Source: Sphingopyxis soli
Lineage (GTDB): Bacteria; Pseudomonadota; Alphaproteobacteria; Sphingomonadales; Sphingomonadaceae
Direction: 5' to 3'
Length of the DNA stretch: 42,396 nt
Assembly (NCBI RefSeq): GCF_018682675.1
Contig: NZ_JAFMTR010000104.1
Coordinates: forward strand, 1-42,396
How positions within the stretch are numbered: position 1 is the stretch's first letter; every line of letters begins with the position of its first letter. The notes beneath the pieces were generated by a model, which worked only from the letters and a program-made list of their open reading frames with translations, ran no database searches and was not told the DNA's origin. This document shows, piece after piece, positions 18,460-27,481 of this stretch. Both the position numbers and the translations under genes were made by a program.

Positions 18460-18595
18460 GAAGCGCCTTTTGCGCCGAGGCGGCGGAAAGGGATTGGATC
18501 GATACGTCAAATCATCGTCGGTTCATCGGTTTTTTGCTTGTGTGGGTCGCCAAGTCACCGCAACACGGCGCCCTTGAATAGGCGGAAGGACGATT

Positions 18596-20548
18596 ATGAA
18601 CCGCGATGGCACAGCGATGCGCGAACTGACTTTACGGGCTGTCCTGCTGGGTGGGTTGCTGACTTTGATGTTCACCGCGGCGAACGTCTATCTGGGTCTC
18701 AAGGTCGGGCTGACCTTTGCGACATCGATTCCCGCCGCCGTGATTTCGATGGCGCTGCTGCGCTTCATGTCGGGATCGACGATCCTCGAGAATAATATCG
18801 TCCAGACGATCGCGAGCGCCGCGGGCACGTTGGCGGCGATCATCTTCGTGCTGCCGGGGCTGATCATGGTCGGTTACTGGCAGGGTTTCCCGATGATCGA
18901 GACGACCGCCATCACGATGCTCGGCGGGATCCTCGGCGTGCTCTTTTCGGTGCCGCTGCGCCGCGCGCTGGTGGTCGAGGCCGATCTCCCCTATCCCGAA
19001 GGCCGCGCGGCGGCGGAGGTTCTGCATGTCGGCGCGGCGAGCGCCGAGGGCGCGGCCGAGAACAAGGCGGGGCTGTCGGCGCTGCTGTGGAACAGCGTCG
19101 TCGCCGCAGCCTTTACCCTGCTCACCCAGATGAAGCTTGCCGCGGCCGAGGTGTCGCGCTGGTTCAATGTCGGGGCTGGCGCGACCGGCGTGGCGGGCGG
19201 GCTCAGCTTCGCGCTGTTCGGCGTCGGCCACCTTGTCGGCCTGTCGGTCGGTCTTGCGCAGCTCGTCGGCATGGTCACCGGCTGGTGGATCCTGCTGCCG
19301 ATCCTGACGCAGGGCGCGAGCGGCGCCGATGTCGAGGCGATTGCGAACGACGTGTTCCGTGCCGACGTCCGATTCTTCGGGGCCGGCGTGATTGCGGTCG
19401 CGGCGATCTGGACGCTGCTCAAGATCGCCGGGCCGGTGATCGGCGGCATCCGGTCGGCGATGGCGGCGAGCAGGGCGCGCACCGCCGGCGAGGCGCTGGC
19501 GGTCGGCGAGCGCGACATTCCGATCGGCTGGGTGTTCGGCGGTTCGCTGCTGACCTTGCTGCCGATCGCCTGGCTGCTCTGGTCGGTGCTTGCGGGCGGA
19601 CCGCTGGCGGGTTCGGCAGCGATTCTTGTCGTCGGCGCCCTGGTGTTCGTGATCGTGATCGGGCTGATGATCGCGTCGGTCACCGGCTATATGGCGGGCC
19701 TGATCGGGGCGTCGAACTCGCCCGTGTCCGGGATCGGCATCCTCGCGATCATCGCGTCGTCGCTGCTGCTCGTCGGCCTGCTCGGGCGCGGCGGGAGCGC
19801 GGACGCGAGCGCGGCGATGGTCGCCTATGCGCTGATCGTCACCGGCGTCGTCTTTGGCATCGCGACGATCTCGAACGACAATTTGCAGGATCTGAAGACC
19901 GGCCAGCTCGTCGGCGCAACGCCGTGGAAGCAGCAGGTCGCGTTGATGATCGGTGTCTTTTTCGGCTCGCTCGTCGTGCCGCCGGTGCTCAACGTGCTCA
20001 ACGAGACGCTGGGCTTCGTCGGGGTGCCGGGGGCAGGGCCGAATGCGCTGGCGGCGCCGCAGGCCGGGCTGATCTCGTCGCTCGCCAAGGGCGTGCTTGG
20101 CGGCGACCTCAACTGGACGATGCTGGGCTACGGCGTGCTTGCCGGCATCGGTTTCATCCTCGTCGACGAACTGCTGGGCCGTGCGCGCAAGCTGCGCCTG
20201 CCGCCGCTCGCGATCGGGATCGGCATCTATCTGCCGATGACGGTGATCCTGCCCGTCGTGATCGGCGCGATCGGCGGCTGGTTCTACGACCGCTGGGCCG
20301 AGCGCCGCGCCAACCCCGAATTTGCGCATCGCATGGGCGTGCTGACCGCGACGGGGATGATCGTCGGCGAGAGCCTGTTCGGCGTTTTCTACGCCGGCCT
20401 CGTCTATGCCACTGACAGCGACGCGCCGCTCGCGGTGGTCGGCGACGGATTCCATGTCCCGTCGATCTTCGTCGGCCTCGGCCTGTTCGTCGTCCTCGTG
20501 GCGATGAGCTATGCGCGGACGCGCAAGGCCGTCGCGACGACCGCGTGA
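18596..20548 (+). CDS. OPT family oligopeptide transporter
   Basis: A 650-residue polytopic inner-membrane protein with about 14-16 hydrophobic segments. It starts with MRELTLRAVLLGGLLTLMF and has the OPT-like stretches NVYLGLKVGLTFATSIPAAVISMALL, VGYWQGFP, NSPVSGIGI and ATISNDNLQDLKTGQLVGATPWKQQ. Family members take up oligopeptides or metal chelates; the substrate is not predictable. The ATG at 18596 has GGAAGGA just upstream; a second in-frame ATG at 18617 is less likely. It is monocistronic as far as can be seen. Confidence 0.92.
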   Translation: MNRDGTAMRELTLRAVLLGGLLTLMFTAANVYLGLKVGLTFATSIPAAVISMALLRFMSGSTILENNIVQTIASAAGTLAAIIFVLPGLIMVGYWQGFPMIETTAITMLGGILGVLFSVPLRRALVVEADLPYPEGRAAAEVLHVGAASAEGAAENKAGLSALLWNSVVAAAFTLLTQMKLAAAEVSRWFNVGAGATGVAGGLSFALFGVGHLVGLSVGLAQLVGMVTGWWILLPILTQGASGADVEAIANDVFRADVRFFGAGVIAVAAIWTLLKIAGPVIGGIRSAMAASRARTAGEALAVGERDIPIGWVFGGSLLTLLPIAWLLWSVLAGGPLAGSAAILVVGALVFVIVIGLMIASVTGYMAGLIGASNSPVSGIGILAIIASSLLLVGLLGRGGSADASAAMVAYALIVTGVVFGIATISNDNLQDLKTGQLVGATPWKQQVALMIGVFFGSLVVPPVLNVLNETLGFVGVPGAGPNALAAPQAGLISSLAKGVLGGDLNWTMLGYGVLAGIGFILVDELLGRARKLRLPPLAIGIGIYLPMTVILPVVIGAIGGWFYDRWAERRANPEFAHRMGVLTATGMIVGESLFGVFYAGLVYATDSDAPLAVVGDGFHVPSIFVGLGLFVVLVAMSYARTRKAVATTA

Positions 20549-20560
20549 CGCACGCGCCGC

Positions 20561-20588
20561 TTGCCCTTCGCGCGCCACGCGGCTAAGG
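20561..20588 (+). promoter_or_regulatory. Promoter of efp
   Basis: TTGCCC at 20561-20566, 16 bases, CTAAGG at 20583-20588. The transcript would have a leader of about 65 bases containing the hairpin at 20603-20623. Confidence 0.5.
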
Positions 20589-20602
20589 GCGCGCTCCTGT
20601 GA

Positions 20603-20623
20603 CCGGCGCAGGCGATGCGCCGG
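20603..20623 (+). promoter_or_regulatory. Leader hairpin upstream of efp
   Basis: Perfect 8-bp inverted repeat CCGGCGCA / TGCGCCGG with a 5-base loop, followed by a short pyrimidine stretch. It could be a weak terminator for the OPT gene or a structure in the efp leader. Confidence 0.4.
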
Positions 20624-20659
20624 CGGCTCTTTCCATCCTTGAACCAGCGAGTGTGCGCG

Positions 20660-21223
20660 ATGAAAATCACCGGCGTTGAAATCCGTCCCGGCAATATTAT
20701 CGAATATGAAGGTGGCATCTGGAAGGTCACCAAGATCCAGCACACCCAGCCGGGCAAGGGCGGCGCCTATATGCAGGTCGAAGCCAAGAATCTGATCGAC
20801 GGGCGCAAGCTCAACAACCGTTTCCGCAGCGCGGATACGGTCGAGAAGGTCCGCCTCGACACCAAGGATTTCCAGTTCCTCTATGCCGAGGGCGACGACC
20901 TGGTGTTCATGGACAAGGACACGTTCGAACAGATCAACATTTCGAAGGACGTCGTCGGCGAGGCGCACGAATTCCTGCAGGACGGCATGGAAGTCGTCCT
21001 GGAGCTGTGGGAAGAACGCCCGATCTCGGTCGAACTGCCCGAGCAGATCGAAGCCACGATCGTCGAAGCCGACGCCGTGGTGAAGGGCCAGACGGCGTCG
21101 TCGTCGTACAAGCCCGCGATCCTCGACAATGGCGTGCGCGTCATGGTGCCGCCGCACATCACCAGCGGCACGCGCATCGTGGTCAATGTCTATGACCGCG
21201 AATATGTTCGCCGCGCGGACTAA
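20660..21223 (+). CDS. efp: Elongation factor P
   Basis: A 187-residue translation factor that rescues ribosomes stalled at polyproline. N-terminal KOW-like domain [19 protein letters not shown], with the loop [15 protein letters not shown]; the tip residue is Lys33, the position that is post-translationally modified in lysine-type EF-P. Two OB domains follow, ending [19 protein letters not shown]. The frame is open to 20615, but the start and length match the family from ATG at 20660. suhB follows after a palindromic repeat. Confidence 0.96.
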   Translation: MKITGVEIRPGNIIEYEGGIWKVTKIQHTQPGKGGAYMQVEAKNLIDGRKLNNRFRSADTVEKVRLDTKDFQFLYAEGDDLVFMDKDTFEQINISKDVVGEAHEFLQDGMEVVLELWEERPISVELPEQIEATIVEADAVVKGQTASSSYKPAILDNGVRVMVPPHITSGTRIVVNVYDREYVRRAD

Positions 21224-21228
21224 TACTC

Positions 21229-21302
21229 GTCGCCCCAGCGAAAGCTGGGGCCGCTAACGTTCTTGTTTGCCGATAGCGATCCCAGCCTCCGCTGGGATGA
21301 CG
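21229..21302. repeat. Palindromic repeat between efp and suhB
   Basis: Arms GTCGCCCCAGCGAAAGCTGGGG and (inverted) GTCATCCCAGCGGAGGCTGGGA flank about 20 bases. Each arm also contains its own small palindrome, CCCAGC...GCTGGG. A dispersed intergenic type, able to form a hairpin in the transcript. Confidence 0.7.
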
Positions 21303-21319
21303 GCTTCGGAGGAATTGAT

Positions 21320-22138
21320 ATGGCCATTTCCGGCATCATCACCGTCATGGAACGCGCCGCGCGCAAGGCCGGCACGAAGCTGCGCCGCGACTTCGGCGAG
21401 ATCGAGCATCTGCAGGTTTCACAAAAGGGGCCGGCGGATTTCGTGTCGAAGGCCGACCAGGCCGCCGAGCGCACCCTCTATGACGAACTGACCCACGCGC
21501 GTCCCGGCTGGGGCTTCCTGATGGAAGAGGCCGGCGAGATCGAGGGCGAGCCGGGCAAACCGCGCTTCATCATCGATCCGCTCGACGGCACGTCGAACTT
21601 CCTCCACGCGATCCCGCAGTTCGCGATCTCCATCGCGGTGCAGGAGCCGAAGCTGGGCGGCGGCTGGGGCGACGTCACGGCCGCGCTGGTCTATCAGCCG
21701 GTCACCGACGAAAGCTATTGGGCCGAGCGCGGCCGCGGCGCGTGGCTGCACGACCGGCGCCTGCGCGTCGCGTCGCGCCGCCAGCTGAGCGAATGCCTGA
21801 TCGCCACCGGCATCCCGTTCATGGGGCATGGCGACATGGCGCAGTGGAGCCGCATCTTCGGCGCGGTCGCGCCCGAAGTCGCCGGCATCCGCCGCTTCGG
21901 CGCCGCCAGCCTCGACCTCGCATGGGTCGCGGCGGGCCGCTTCGACGGCTTCTGGGAAAGCCAGCTCAACATCTGGGATGTCGCCGCGGGCATGTTGCTG
22001 GTGCGCGAGGCGGGCGGCTTCGTCAGCGATTTCCGCGGCGGCGACCGCGCGATCGAGCGCAGCGAATTCATCGCCGGCAGCGGCGCGGTCCATTCCAAGC
22101 TTCAGAAGCTGGTCGCGGGCGCGCTGCGCAACGCCTGA
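21320..22138 (+). CDS. suhB: Inositol monophosphatase family protein (SuhB-like)
   Basis: A 272-residue Mg2+-dependent phosphatase. Metal-site motifs: EEAGE (Glu69, Glu70), IIDPLDGTSNFLHAIP (Asp86, Asp89), and WDVAAGMLLVREAGG at the C-terminal motif. Natural substrates may include inositol-1-phosphate; in E. coli SuhB also acts in rRNA transcription. The start at 21320 has GGAGGA seven bases upstream. It pairs with efp, as in many alphaproteobacteria. Confidence 0.93.
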   Translation: MAISGIITVMERAARKAGTKLRRDFGEIEHLQVSQKGPADFVSKADQAAERTLYDELTHARPGWGFLMEEAGEIEGEPGKPRFIIDPLDGTSNFLHAIPQFAISIAVQEPKLGGGWGDVTAALVYQPVTDESYWAERGRGAWLHDRRLRVASRRQLSECLIATGIPFMGHGDMAQWSRIFGAVAPEVAGIRRFGAASLDLAWVAAGRFDGFWESQLNIWDVAAGMLLVREAGGFVSDFRGGDRAIERSEFIAGSGAVHSKLQKLVAGALRNA

Positions 22139-22157
22139 CGGGCCTTAGCCCTTCCAT

Positions 22158-22253
22158 CGTCATGCCGGACCCTTCGACAGGCTAAGGACAGGCTTGATCC
22201 GGCATCCGTCCCGGCGTCGATGCTATGCACCCCGGATCAAGTCCGGGGTGACG
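22158..22253. repeat. Palindromic repeat between convergent suhB and YbjN genes
   Basis: Starts CGTCATGCCGGAC and ends GTCCGGGGTGACG, with internal GATCCGGCAT and CCCCGGATCAAG blocks. It is the same family as the 27393-27465 element but with about 22 extra bases in the left arm (CCTTCGACAGGCTAAGGAC). It may be a bidirectional terminator for the two convergent genes. Confidence 0.7.
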
Positions 22254-22283
22254 AAGGAGGGGCGGGGCTGACCTAGGTGGCCA

Positions 22284-22766
22284 TCACTTTTCGAAAACAT
22301 ACTCGCGGAAACTGTCCATCAGCGATGACCAGGTGTTGAGCGTCTCGCCGAGGTTTTCGCGCGGAATGCCGGCGAAGTCGACATCGACGTCCATTTCGAG
22401 CACCGGATCGCCTTCGTCATCGCGATAGGCGCGGGCGAAGCGCTTGGTCCGGTTCCATTGGTTGAGTCGGTCGAGCGACACATCCTTCGCGTCGCTGAAA
22501 CCCATATAATATTGCAGGGTCTTGCAGTTCCGGTTGTCCTCGCAGTTCATGAACAGGACGAGGAATTTCAGGCCGTTCCGGTTGCTTTCGATATAGGGAT
22601 CGTCGCCGTCCTTGGTGACAAGCGTCGCCGGCCAGCCCTGCGACTCGAGGATCGCCTTGATCGTCGCGGGATTCTTCGCATTCACCAGTTCGGCATGGGC
22701 TTGCGCCGCCGAGAGTGCCAGTGCGGCGGCCGCTGCGACGATGGCGCGATGAAAAATTGGTCCCAT
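22284..22766 (-). CDS. YbjN-domain exported protein
   Basis: 160 residues. Signal peptide MGPIFHRAIVAAAAALALSA..., cleaved after AHA near residue 24. The mature part resembles the YbjN fold: NPATIKAILESQGWPATLV, then YIESNRNGLKFLVLFMNCE, and LDRLNQWNRTKRFARAYRDD. Two Cys in NCEDNRNC may form a disulfide. YbjN proteins are called sensory regulators, but an exported form is unlikely to act on DNA; function unknown. GGGGAG precedes the ATG by six bases, so the longer frame to 22877 is rejected. Confidence 0.85.
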   Translation of the reverse strand: MGPIFHRAIVAAAAALALSAAQAHAELVNAKNPATIKAILESQGWPATLVTKDGDDPYIESNRNGLKFLVLFMNCEDNRNCKTLQYYMGFSDAKDVSLDRLNQWNRTKRFARAYRDDEGDPVLEMDVDVDFAGIPRENLGETLNTWSSLMDSFREYVFEK

Positions 22767-22906
22767 AAAAGCTCCCCAGTTTCGAAACGGGCGCCAAAGG
22801 CCCGAAATATCGACCCCTGCCGTCCGCGTATCATGAGGATAGGGGCGCGTTCCAGCGCCGTTTGTGCTTTTGGTCACAACGGCAACGAATTTCCTCGCCG
22901 CAGCGC

Positions 22907-22934
22907 TTGCGAGGCGCGGCTTGCTGGCCTAAAG
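22907..22934 (+). promoter_or_regulatory. Promoter of the nuo operon
   Basis: TTGCGA at 22907-22912, 16 bases, CTAAAG at 22929-22934. The arrangement is the same as at efp. The leader would be about 45 bases. Confidence 0.45.
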
Positions 22935-22984
22935 CGCGCCCAACAAAGGGGTGGTAAACGCCTTAAAACAGACTGCGAGCTCCC

Positions 22985-23359
22985 ATGGTCGATCTGACGC
23001 AATATCTGCCGATCCTGATCTTTCTGGTCATAGCCGTTGGCCTTTCCTCGGCCTTCGTCTTTCTGCCGATGGGCGTCGCGCGCCTGACCGGCGCACACAA
23101 GCCCGATCCGGCGAAGCTGACCGAATATGAATGCGGCTTCCCCGCGTTCGAGGATGCCCGCAGCCAGTTCGATGTGCGCTTCTATCTCGTCGCTATCCTC
23201 TTCATCATCTTCGACCTCGAAGCCGCCTTCCTCTTTCCCTGGGCGGTCAGCCTCAAGGAAATCGGCTGGGCCGGTTGGGCCACGATGATGATCTTCCTTG
23301 CCGAACTCGCGATCGGCCTTGTGTACGCGTGGAAAAAAGGCGCGTTGGATTGGGAATGA
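22985..23359 (+). CDS. nuoA: NADH-quinone oxidoreductase subunit A
   Basis: A 124-residue membrane subunit of complex I with three helices (about 8-30, 68-88, 95-115). The conserved first loop [32 protein letters not shown] is present. It is the first of 14 nuo genes; its stop overlaps nuoB as ATGA. Confidence 0.96.
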   Translation: MVDLTQYLPILIFLVIAVGLSSAFVFLPMGVARLTGAHKPDPAKLTEYECGFPAFEDARSQFDVRFYLVAILFIIFDLEAAFLFPWAVSLKEIGWAGWATMMIFLAELAIGLVYAWKKGALDWE

Positions 23360-23922
23360 GCAGCTCCAGCATCATCATGCCCGGCCAGATGCCGGTCGCC
23401 AGCCCTGTCGCTCCGGGAACCAACCCCGATCAGAGCTTCTTCGACGATCTCAACAGCGAGGTCGGCGACAAGGGCTTCCTTGTCACCTCGACCGAGGATC
23501 TGTTCAACTGGGCGCGTACCGGCTCGCTGTGGTGGATGACCTTCGGCCTCGCATGCTGCGCGGTCGAGATGATCCACGTCAACATGCCGCGCTATGACAT
23601 GGAACGCTTCGGCGTCGCGCCGCGCGCCAGCCCGCGCCAGTCCGACGTGATGATCGTCGCGGGGACGCTCTGCAACAAGATGGCCCCGGCGCTGCGCCGC
23701 GTGTACGACCAGATGTCGAACCCCAAATATGTCATTTCGATGGGTAGCTGCGCCAACGGCGGCGGCTATTATCATTACAGCTATTCGGTGGTGCGCGGCT
23801 GCGACCGCATCGTGCCCGTGGACATCTATGTCCCCGGCTGTCCGCCGACTGCCGAAGCGTTGCTCTATGGCGTGATGCAGTTGCAGCGGAAGATCCGCCG
23901 CACCGGGACGATCGAACGCTGA
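23356..23922 (+). CDS. nuoB: NADH-quinone oxidoreductase subunit B
   Basis: 188 residues, peripheral arm, carrying the terminal 4Fe-4S cluster N2. The cluster ligands are visible: the tandem Cys of GLACCAVEM, the Cys in [10 protein letters not shown] and that in [13 protein letters not shown] at 23356 overlaps the nuoA stop; the first 20 residues are a low-complexity Ser/Pro-rich extension. The stop and the nuoC start overlap as TGATG. Confidence 0.97.
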   Translation: MSSSSIIMPGQMPVASPVAPGTNPDQSFFDDLNSEVGDKGFLVTSTEDLFNWARTGSLWWMTFGLACCAVEMIHVNMPRYDMERFGVAPRASPRQSDVMIVAGTLCNKMAPALRRVYDQMSNPKYVISMGSCANGGGYYHYSYSVVRGCDRIVPVDIYVPGCPPTAEALLYGVMQLQRKIRRTGTIER

Positions 23923-24833
23923 TGGCCAGTCCCGCTCCCCTGATCGCGGCCCGCGAGGGCGTCGGCCCCGCACTGCAAAAGCTGCTCGGCGAGGATCTCA
24001 TCGAGCATATCTTTGCCGTGGGCGAGGACAGCATAACCGTGCGCCGCGAAGCGGTCGCCGGTGTGATGGTCATGCTGCGCGACGAACTCGACTATCAGCA
24101 GCTGATGGAAATCGCCGGGGTCGACTATCCCGAACGCGCCGAGCGTTTCGAGGTCGTCTATCACCTGCTCAGCGTGACGAAGAACCACCGCCTGCGCGTC
24201 CGCGTGTCGACCGACGAAACGACGCCGGTACCGAGCATCGTGCCCGTGTGGCCGGTCGCCGGCTGGCTCGAGCGCGAAGTGTTCGACATGTACGGCGTGC
24301 TGTTCGCGGGCAACCCCGATCTGCGCCGCATCCTGACCGACTATGGTTTTCAGGGCCATCCGCAGCGCAAGGACTTTCCGCTGACCGGCTATACCGAGCT
24401 GCGTTACAGCGAGGAGGACAAGCGCGTCGTCTATGAGCCGGTGAAGCTGGCGCAGGATTTCCGCAACTTCGACTTCCTCAGCCCCTGGGAAGGCGCCGAC
24501 TATGTGCTGCCCGGCGACGAAAAGGCCGGCGGCACCGGCGAAGCGCCGGGCAAGGGCGCGCCGTCGCCGATGACCGCGCAGCAGGTCAAGGTCGCCGACG
24601 ACAAGGCCGCCAAGAAGGCGCCTGCTCCGACGCCGAAGACGACTGAAAAGCCCGAACAGACCGGCGCGGGCGCGAAGGCGAATGTCAAGGCCGCGAAGAC
24701 GAGCCGCGATGGCGCCAAGGCGCCCACCGCGGCAAAGGCCAAGACGCCGGCTACCAAGAAGGCGGAAAAGGCGCCGGCCAAGCCCAAGGCGCCCGCCAAG
24801 CCGCGCAAGCCCAAGACAGGAGGTGACGCATGA
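23922..24833 (+). CDS. nuoC: NADH-quinone oxidoreductase subunit C with long Lys/Ala/Pro tail
   Basis: 303 residues. Residues 1-200 are a normal Nuo[47 protein letters not shown]. About 100 more residues follow (200-303), almost only Lys, Ala, Pro, Thr and Gly, similar in composition to histone H1-like tails. The tail is in frame, keeps the high-GC codon style, and ends four bases into nuoD (ATGA overlap), so it is not a frame error visible here. It is expected to be disordered and basic; its role is unknown. Confidence 0.95.
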   Translation: MASPAPLIAAREGVGPALQKLLGEDLIEHIFAVGEDSITVRREAVAGVMVMLRDELDYQQLMEIAGVDYPERAERFEVVYHLLSVTKNHRLRVRVSTDETTPVPSIVPVWPVAGWLEREVFDMYGVLFAGNPDLRRILTDYGFQGHPQRKDFPLTGYTELRYSEEDKRVVYEPVKLAQDFRNFDFLSPWEGADYVLPGDEKAGGTGEAPGKGAPSPMTAQQVKVADDKAAKKAPAPTPKTTEKPEQTGAGAKANVKAAKTSRDGAKAPTAAKAKTPATKKAEKAPAKPKAPAKPRKPKTGGDA

Positions 24834-26086
24834 CCGACTCTCCTCAGGTCAAGCACCACGGCAGCGATATGTTCGCAGGCTATCCGGTCGACACCGCGAA
24901 CACCGCGGGCGATCAGGCGGTCACCAACTACACGATCAACTTCGGCCCGCAGCACCCCGCGGCGCACGGCGTGCTGCGCATGGTGATGGAGCTCGACGGC
25001 GAGATCATCGAGCGCGTCGACCCGCACGTCGGGCTGCTCCACCGCGGCACCGAGAAGCTGATCGAATACAAGACCTATCTGCAGGCTTTGCCCTATTTCG
25101 ACCGGCTCGACTATTGCTCGCCGCTCGGCATGGAGCATAGCTATGTCCTCGCGATCGAGAAATTGCTCGACCTCGAAGTGCCCGACCGCGCGCAGTATCT
25201 CCGCACGATGTTCGCCGAGCTGACGCGCATCTGCAATCACATGCTCAATATCGGCAGCCACGTCATGGACGTCGGCGCGATGACCCCGAACCTGTGGGTG
25301 TTCGAGCTGCGCGAGGATTGCCTCAACTTCTTCGAGCGCGCGTCGGGCGCGCGGATGCACTCGGCGTGGTTCCGCCCCGGCGGCGTGCATCAGGACGTCC
25401 CCGAAAAGCTGCTCGTCGACATCGGCGAATGGTGCGAAACGCGGCTGCCCAAGCTGTTCGGCGACGCGATGAGCCTCGTCATCGACAACCGCATCTTCAA
25501 GCAGCGCAACGTCGACATCGCGACGGTCAGCAAGGAAGACGCGCTGGCGTGGGGCTTCTCGGGCCCGATGATCCGCGGCAGCGGCATTCCCTGGGACATC
25601 CGCAAGGCGCAGCCCTATGACGCCTATGCGAAGATGGACTTCGACATTCCCGTCGGCACGCGCGGCGACTGCTACGACCGCTTCATGGTCCGCGTGCAGG
25701 AAGTCTATCAGTCGCAGCGGATCATCCTGCAGTGCATCAACGCGATGCCGAGGGGACCGGTCGCCAGCCTCGACCGCAAGGTGGTGCCGCCGAAGCGCGG
25801 CGAGATGAAGCAGTCGATGGAATCGCTGATCCACCACTTCAAGCTCTACACCGAGGGCTTCCACGTTCCGGCGGGCGAGGTTTATGTCGCGACCGAAAGC
25901 CCCAAGGGCGAGTTCGGCGTCTATCTGGTCAGCGACGGCACCAACAAGCCGTACCGCTGCAAGATCCGTCCGACGGCGTTTTCGCACCTGCAGGCGATGG
26001 ACATGATGTCGAAGGGGCACATGCTCGCCGACACCACCGCGATTATTGGCGCCATCGACGTCGTGTTCGGGGAGTGCGACCGGTGA
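24830..26086 (+). CDS. nuoD: NADH-quinone oxidoreductase subunit D
   Basis: 418 residues, the 49-kDa subunit forming the quinone pocket with NuoB. Motifs: [40 protein letters not shown], and the C-terminal [21 protein letters not shown] and VFGECDR end. It overlaps nuoC by four bases. Its stop TGA overlaps a possible GTG start of the unusual AT-rich gene that follows, where nuoE would be expected. Confidence 0.97.
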   Translation: MTDSPQVKHHGSDMFAGYPVDTANTAGDQAVTNYTINFGPQHPAAHGVLRMVMELDGEIIERVDPHVGLLHRGTEKLIEYKTYLQALPYFDRLDYCSPLGMEHSYVLAIEKLLDLEVPDRAQYLRTMFAELTRICNHMLNIGSHVMDVGAMTPNLWVFELREDCLNFFERASGARMHSAWFRPGGVHQDVPEKLLVDIGEWCETRLPKLFGDAMSLVIDNRIFKQRNVDIATVSKEDALAWGFSGPMIRGSGIPWDIRKAQPYDAYAKMDFDIPVGTRGDCYDRFMVRVQEVYQSQRIILQCINAMPRGPVASLDRKVVPPKRGEMKQSMESLIHHFKLYTEGFHVPAGEVYVATESPKGEFGVYLVSDGTNKPYRCKIRPTAFSHLQAMDMMSKGHMLADTTAIIGAIDVVFGECDR

Positions 26087-26697
26087 ACCAAACCGAAGCG
26101 GCAATGAAATTTGGTGAAACGCTTGGTTACATCATTTGGCCAATTGCGTTTGTTGCAATCGGATATGTCGTTGCGCGCCGGATCAATAAGGATCGTGATT
26201 TCGACAATCAGGTCAAATGGCCGATTGTAGTTGGTTCCTCTTTAGCGTTGTTAATGGTTGTTAGTTTATGCGTTCCCAATCCGAATCAACTTGGACCGAC
26301 AGACGGCGTTTATATCGAAACTGCCGACGGCGGTGCCGCTGAGCCGTTGCCTGGCCCCTACGATATTAGCCGAGACTCCTTGGCTGCCGTCAAGGCGTTT
26401 CAAAAAGAGAGGGTCGTGAAGTTTCTCGACTCCAAAAGCTGGCCTCATCCTGGCCCGGATAAATTTGAATCCTCCGTTGTTCCTGTGGACTATGCTGGGA
26501 ATACCGTCCTGAAATCGAGGTTCCGGTCGCTCGGTCATTTCGATTTATTGATTCACGAAGGTGTCGCGAAGGGGCGAGCCAAAACGGTTGTTTGCGTTGC
26601 AAAGGGTCGAGCAAATATTCGCTTTGAGAATAGCCGGTGTGCCCAGGCTGTTTACGATACATTTGCACGCAGCGAACCTTCGCCGGAGAAGTTATAG
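26083..26697 (+). CDS. AT-rich unknown membrane protein inserted in the nuo operon
   Basis: Not recognised. GTG at 26083 overlaps the nuoD stop (204 aa); ATG at 26104 would give 197 aa. Two membrane helices are likely, near residues 15-37 ([15 protein letters not shown]) and 53-70 ([18 protein letters not shown]). A soluble C-terminal domain of about 130 residues follows, with Cys in VVCVAKGR and [11 protein letters not shown]. Base composition is unlike the neighbours: lines 26101-26160 and 26221-26280 each count 24/60 G+C, against 41/60 at 26761-26820 in nuoE, and TTA/AGT codons rare elsewhere appear. It is in the operon direction and three bases before nuoE, so it should be co-transcribed. 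Probable horizontal acquisition. Confidence 0.8.
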   Translation: MNQTEAAMKFGETLGYIIWPIAFVAIGYVVARRINKDRDFDNQVKWPIVVGSSLALLMVVSLCVPNPNQLGPTDGVYIETADGGAAEPLPGPYDISRDSLAAVKAFQKERVVKFLDSKSWPHPGPDKFESSVVPVDYAGNTVLKSRFRSLGHFDLLIHEGVAKGRAKTVVCVAKGRANIRFENSRCAQAVYDTFARSEPSPEKL

Positions 26698-26700
26698 TTT

Positions 26701-27369
26701 ATGGCTGACGCACCCCAAATCCCCGATGAAGCCGAGGTTCGCGCGCGCTGGGGCGCTTTTGCGTGGACGGCGGAAAATGCCGAGAAGGCGAAGGCGATCA
26801 TCGCGCGCTATCCCGCGGGGCGCCAGCGTTCGGCGGTGATGCCGTTGCTCGACCTCGCGCAGCGCCAGGTCGGAGCCGAGACCGAGACGCAGGGCTGGCT
26901 GCCCGTGCCGGTGATCGAATATGTCGCGGCCGAGCTCGATATGCCGTTCATGCGCGCCTATGAGGTCGCGTCCTTCTACACGATGTACAATCTGGCGCCG
27001 GTCGGCCGCTATCATGTGCAGGTGTGCGGGACGACGCCGTGCCTGCTGCGCGGCTCCGACGACATCATGGCCGCGTGCAAGAACCGCGGCATGACCAAGG
27101 GCAAGACCACGCCCGACGGGCTGTTCACGCTGACCGAGGTCGAGTGCATGGGCACCTGCACCAACGCGCCGATGGTCCAGATCAACGACGATAATTACGA
27201 AGACCTCGATTACGACTCGATGGTCCGCATCCTCGACGATCTCGCGGCGGGCAAGCAGCCGAAGACCGGCACGCAGAACCCCAAGCGCCACACGAGCGAG
27301 CCCGAGGGCGGGCCGACGACGCTGAAGGAAATGGTCAAGGCCAACCATGACTATCGGAAGGAGTGGTGA
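26701..27369 (+). CDS. nuoE: NADH-quinone oxidoreductase subunit E
   Basis: 222 residues, 24-kDa subunit with a thioredoxin-like 2Fe-2S domain. N-terminal helical part includes RSAVMPLLDLAQRQVG; the cluster ligands are in VCGTTPCLLRG and VECMGTCTNAPM. The C-terminus has about 50 residues of charged tail. The Shine-Dalgarno is weak (GGAG lies more than 12 bases upstream, inside the preceding gene). A palindromic repeat follows before nuoF. Confidence 0.96.
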   Translation: MADAPQIPDEAEVRARWGAFAWTAENAEKAKAIIARYPAGRQRSAVMPLLDLAQRQVGAETETQGWLPVPVIEYVAAELDMPFMRAYEVASFYTMYNLAPVGRYHVQVCGTTPCLLRGSDDIMAACKNRGMTKGKTTPDGLFTLTEVECMGTCTNAPMVQINDDNYEDLDYDSMVRILDDLAAGKQPKTGTQNPKRHTSEPEGGPTTLKEMVKANHDYRKEW

Positions 27370-27392
27370 TGATGACAAACGCCTCATTCCTT

Positions 27393-27465
27393 CGTCATGC
27401 CGGACTTGATCCGGCATCCATCGCAGCGCTGAAGTCGTGGACCCCGGATCAGGTCCGGGGTGACG
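27393..27465. repeat. Palindromic repeat between nuoE and nuoF
   Basis: CGTCATGCCGGACTTGATCC at the left and an inverted GGATCAGGTCCGGGGTGACG at the right, with about 30 bases between. It is the same family as 22158-22253. It lies wholly within the intergenic gap of the operon. Confidence 0.75.
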
Positions 27466-27481
27466 AGTTGGGAGCGGCCCG

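Noticed and set aside
18632..21157. An 841-codon antisense frame across the OPT gene and efp
   Set aside because: It spans two well-supported plus-strand genes and their promoter; its product is a low-complexity Arg/Asp/His string typical of high-GC shadows.
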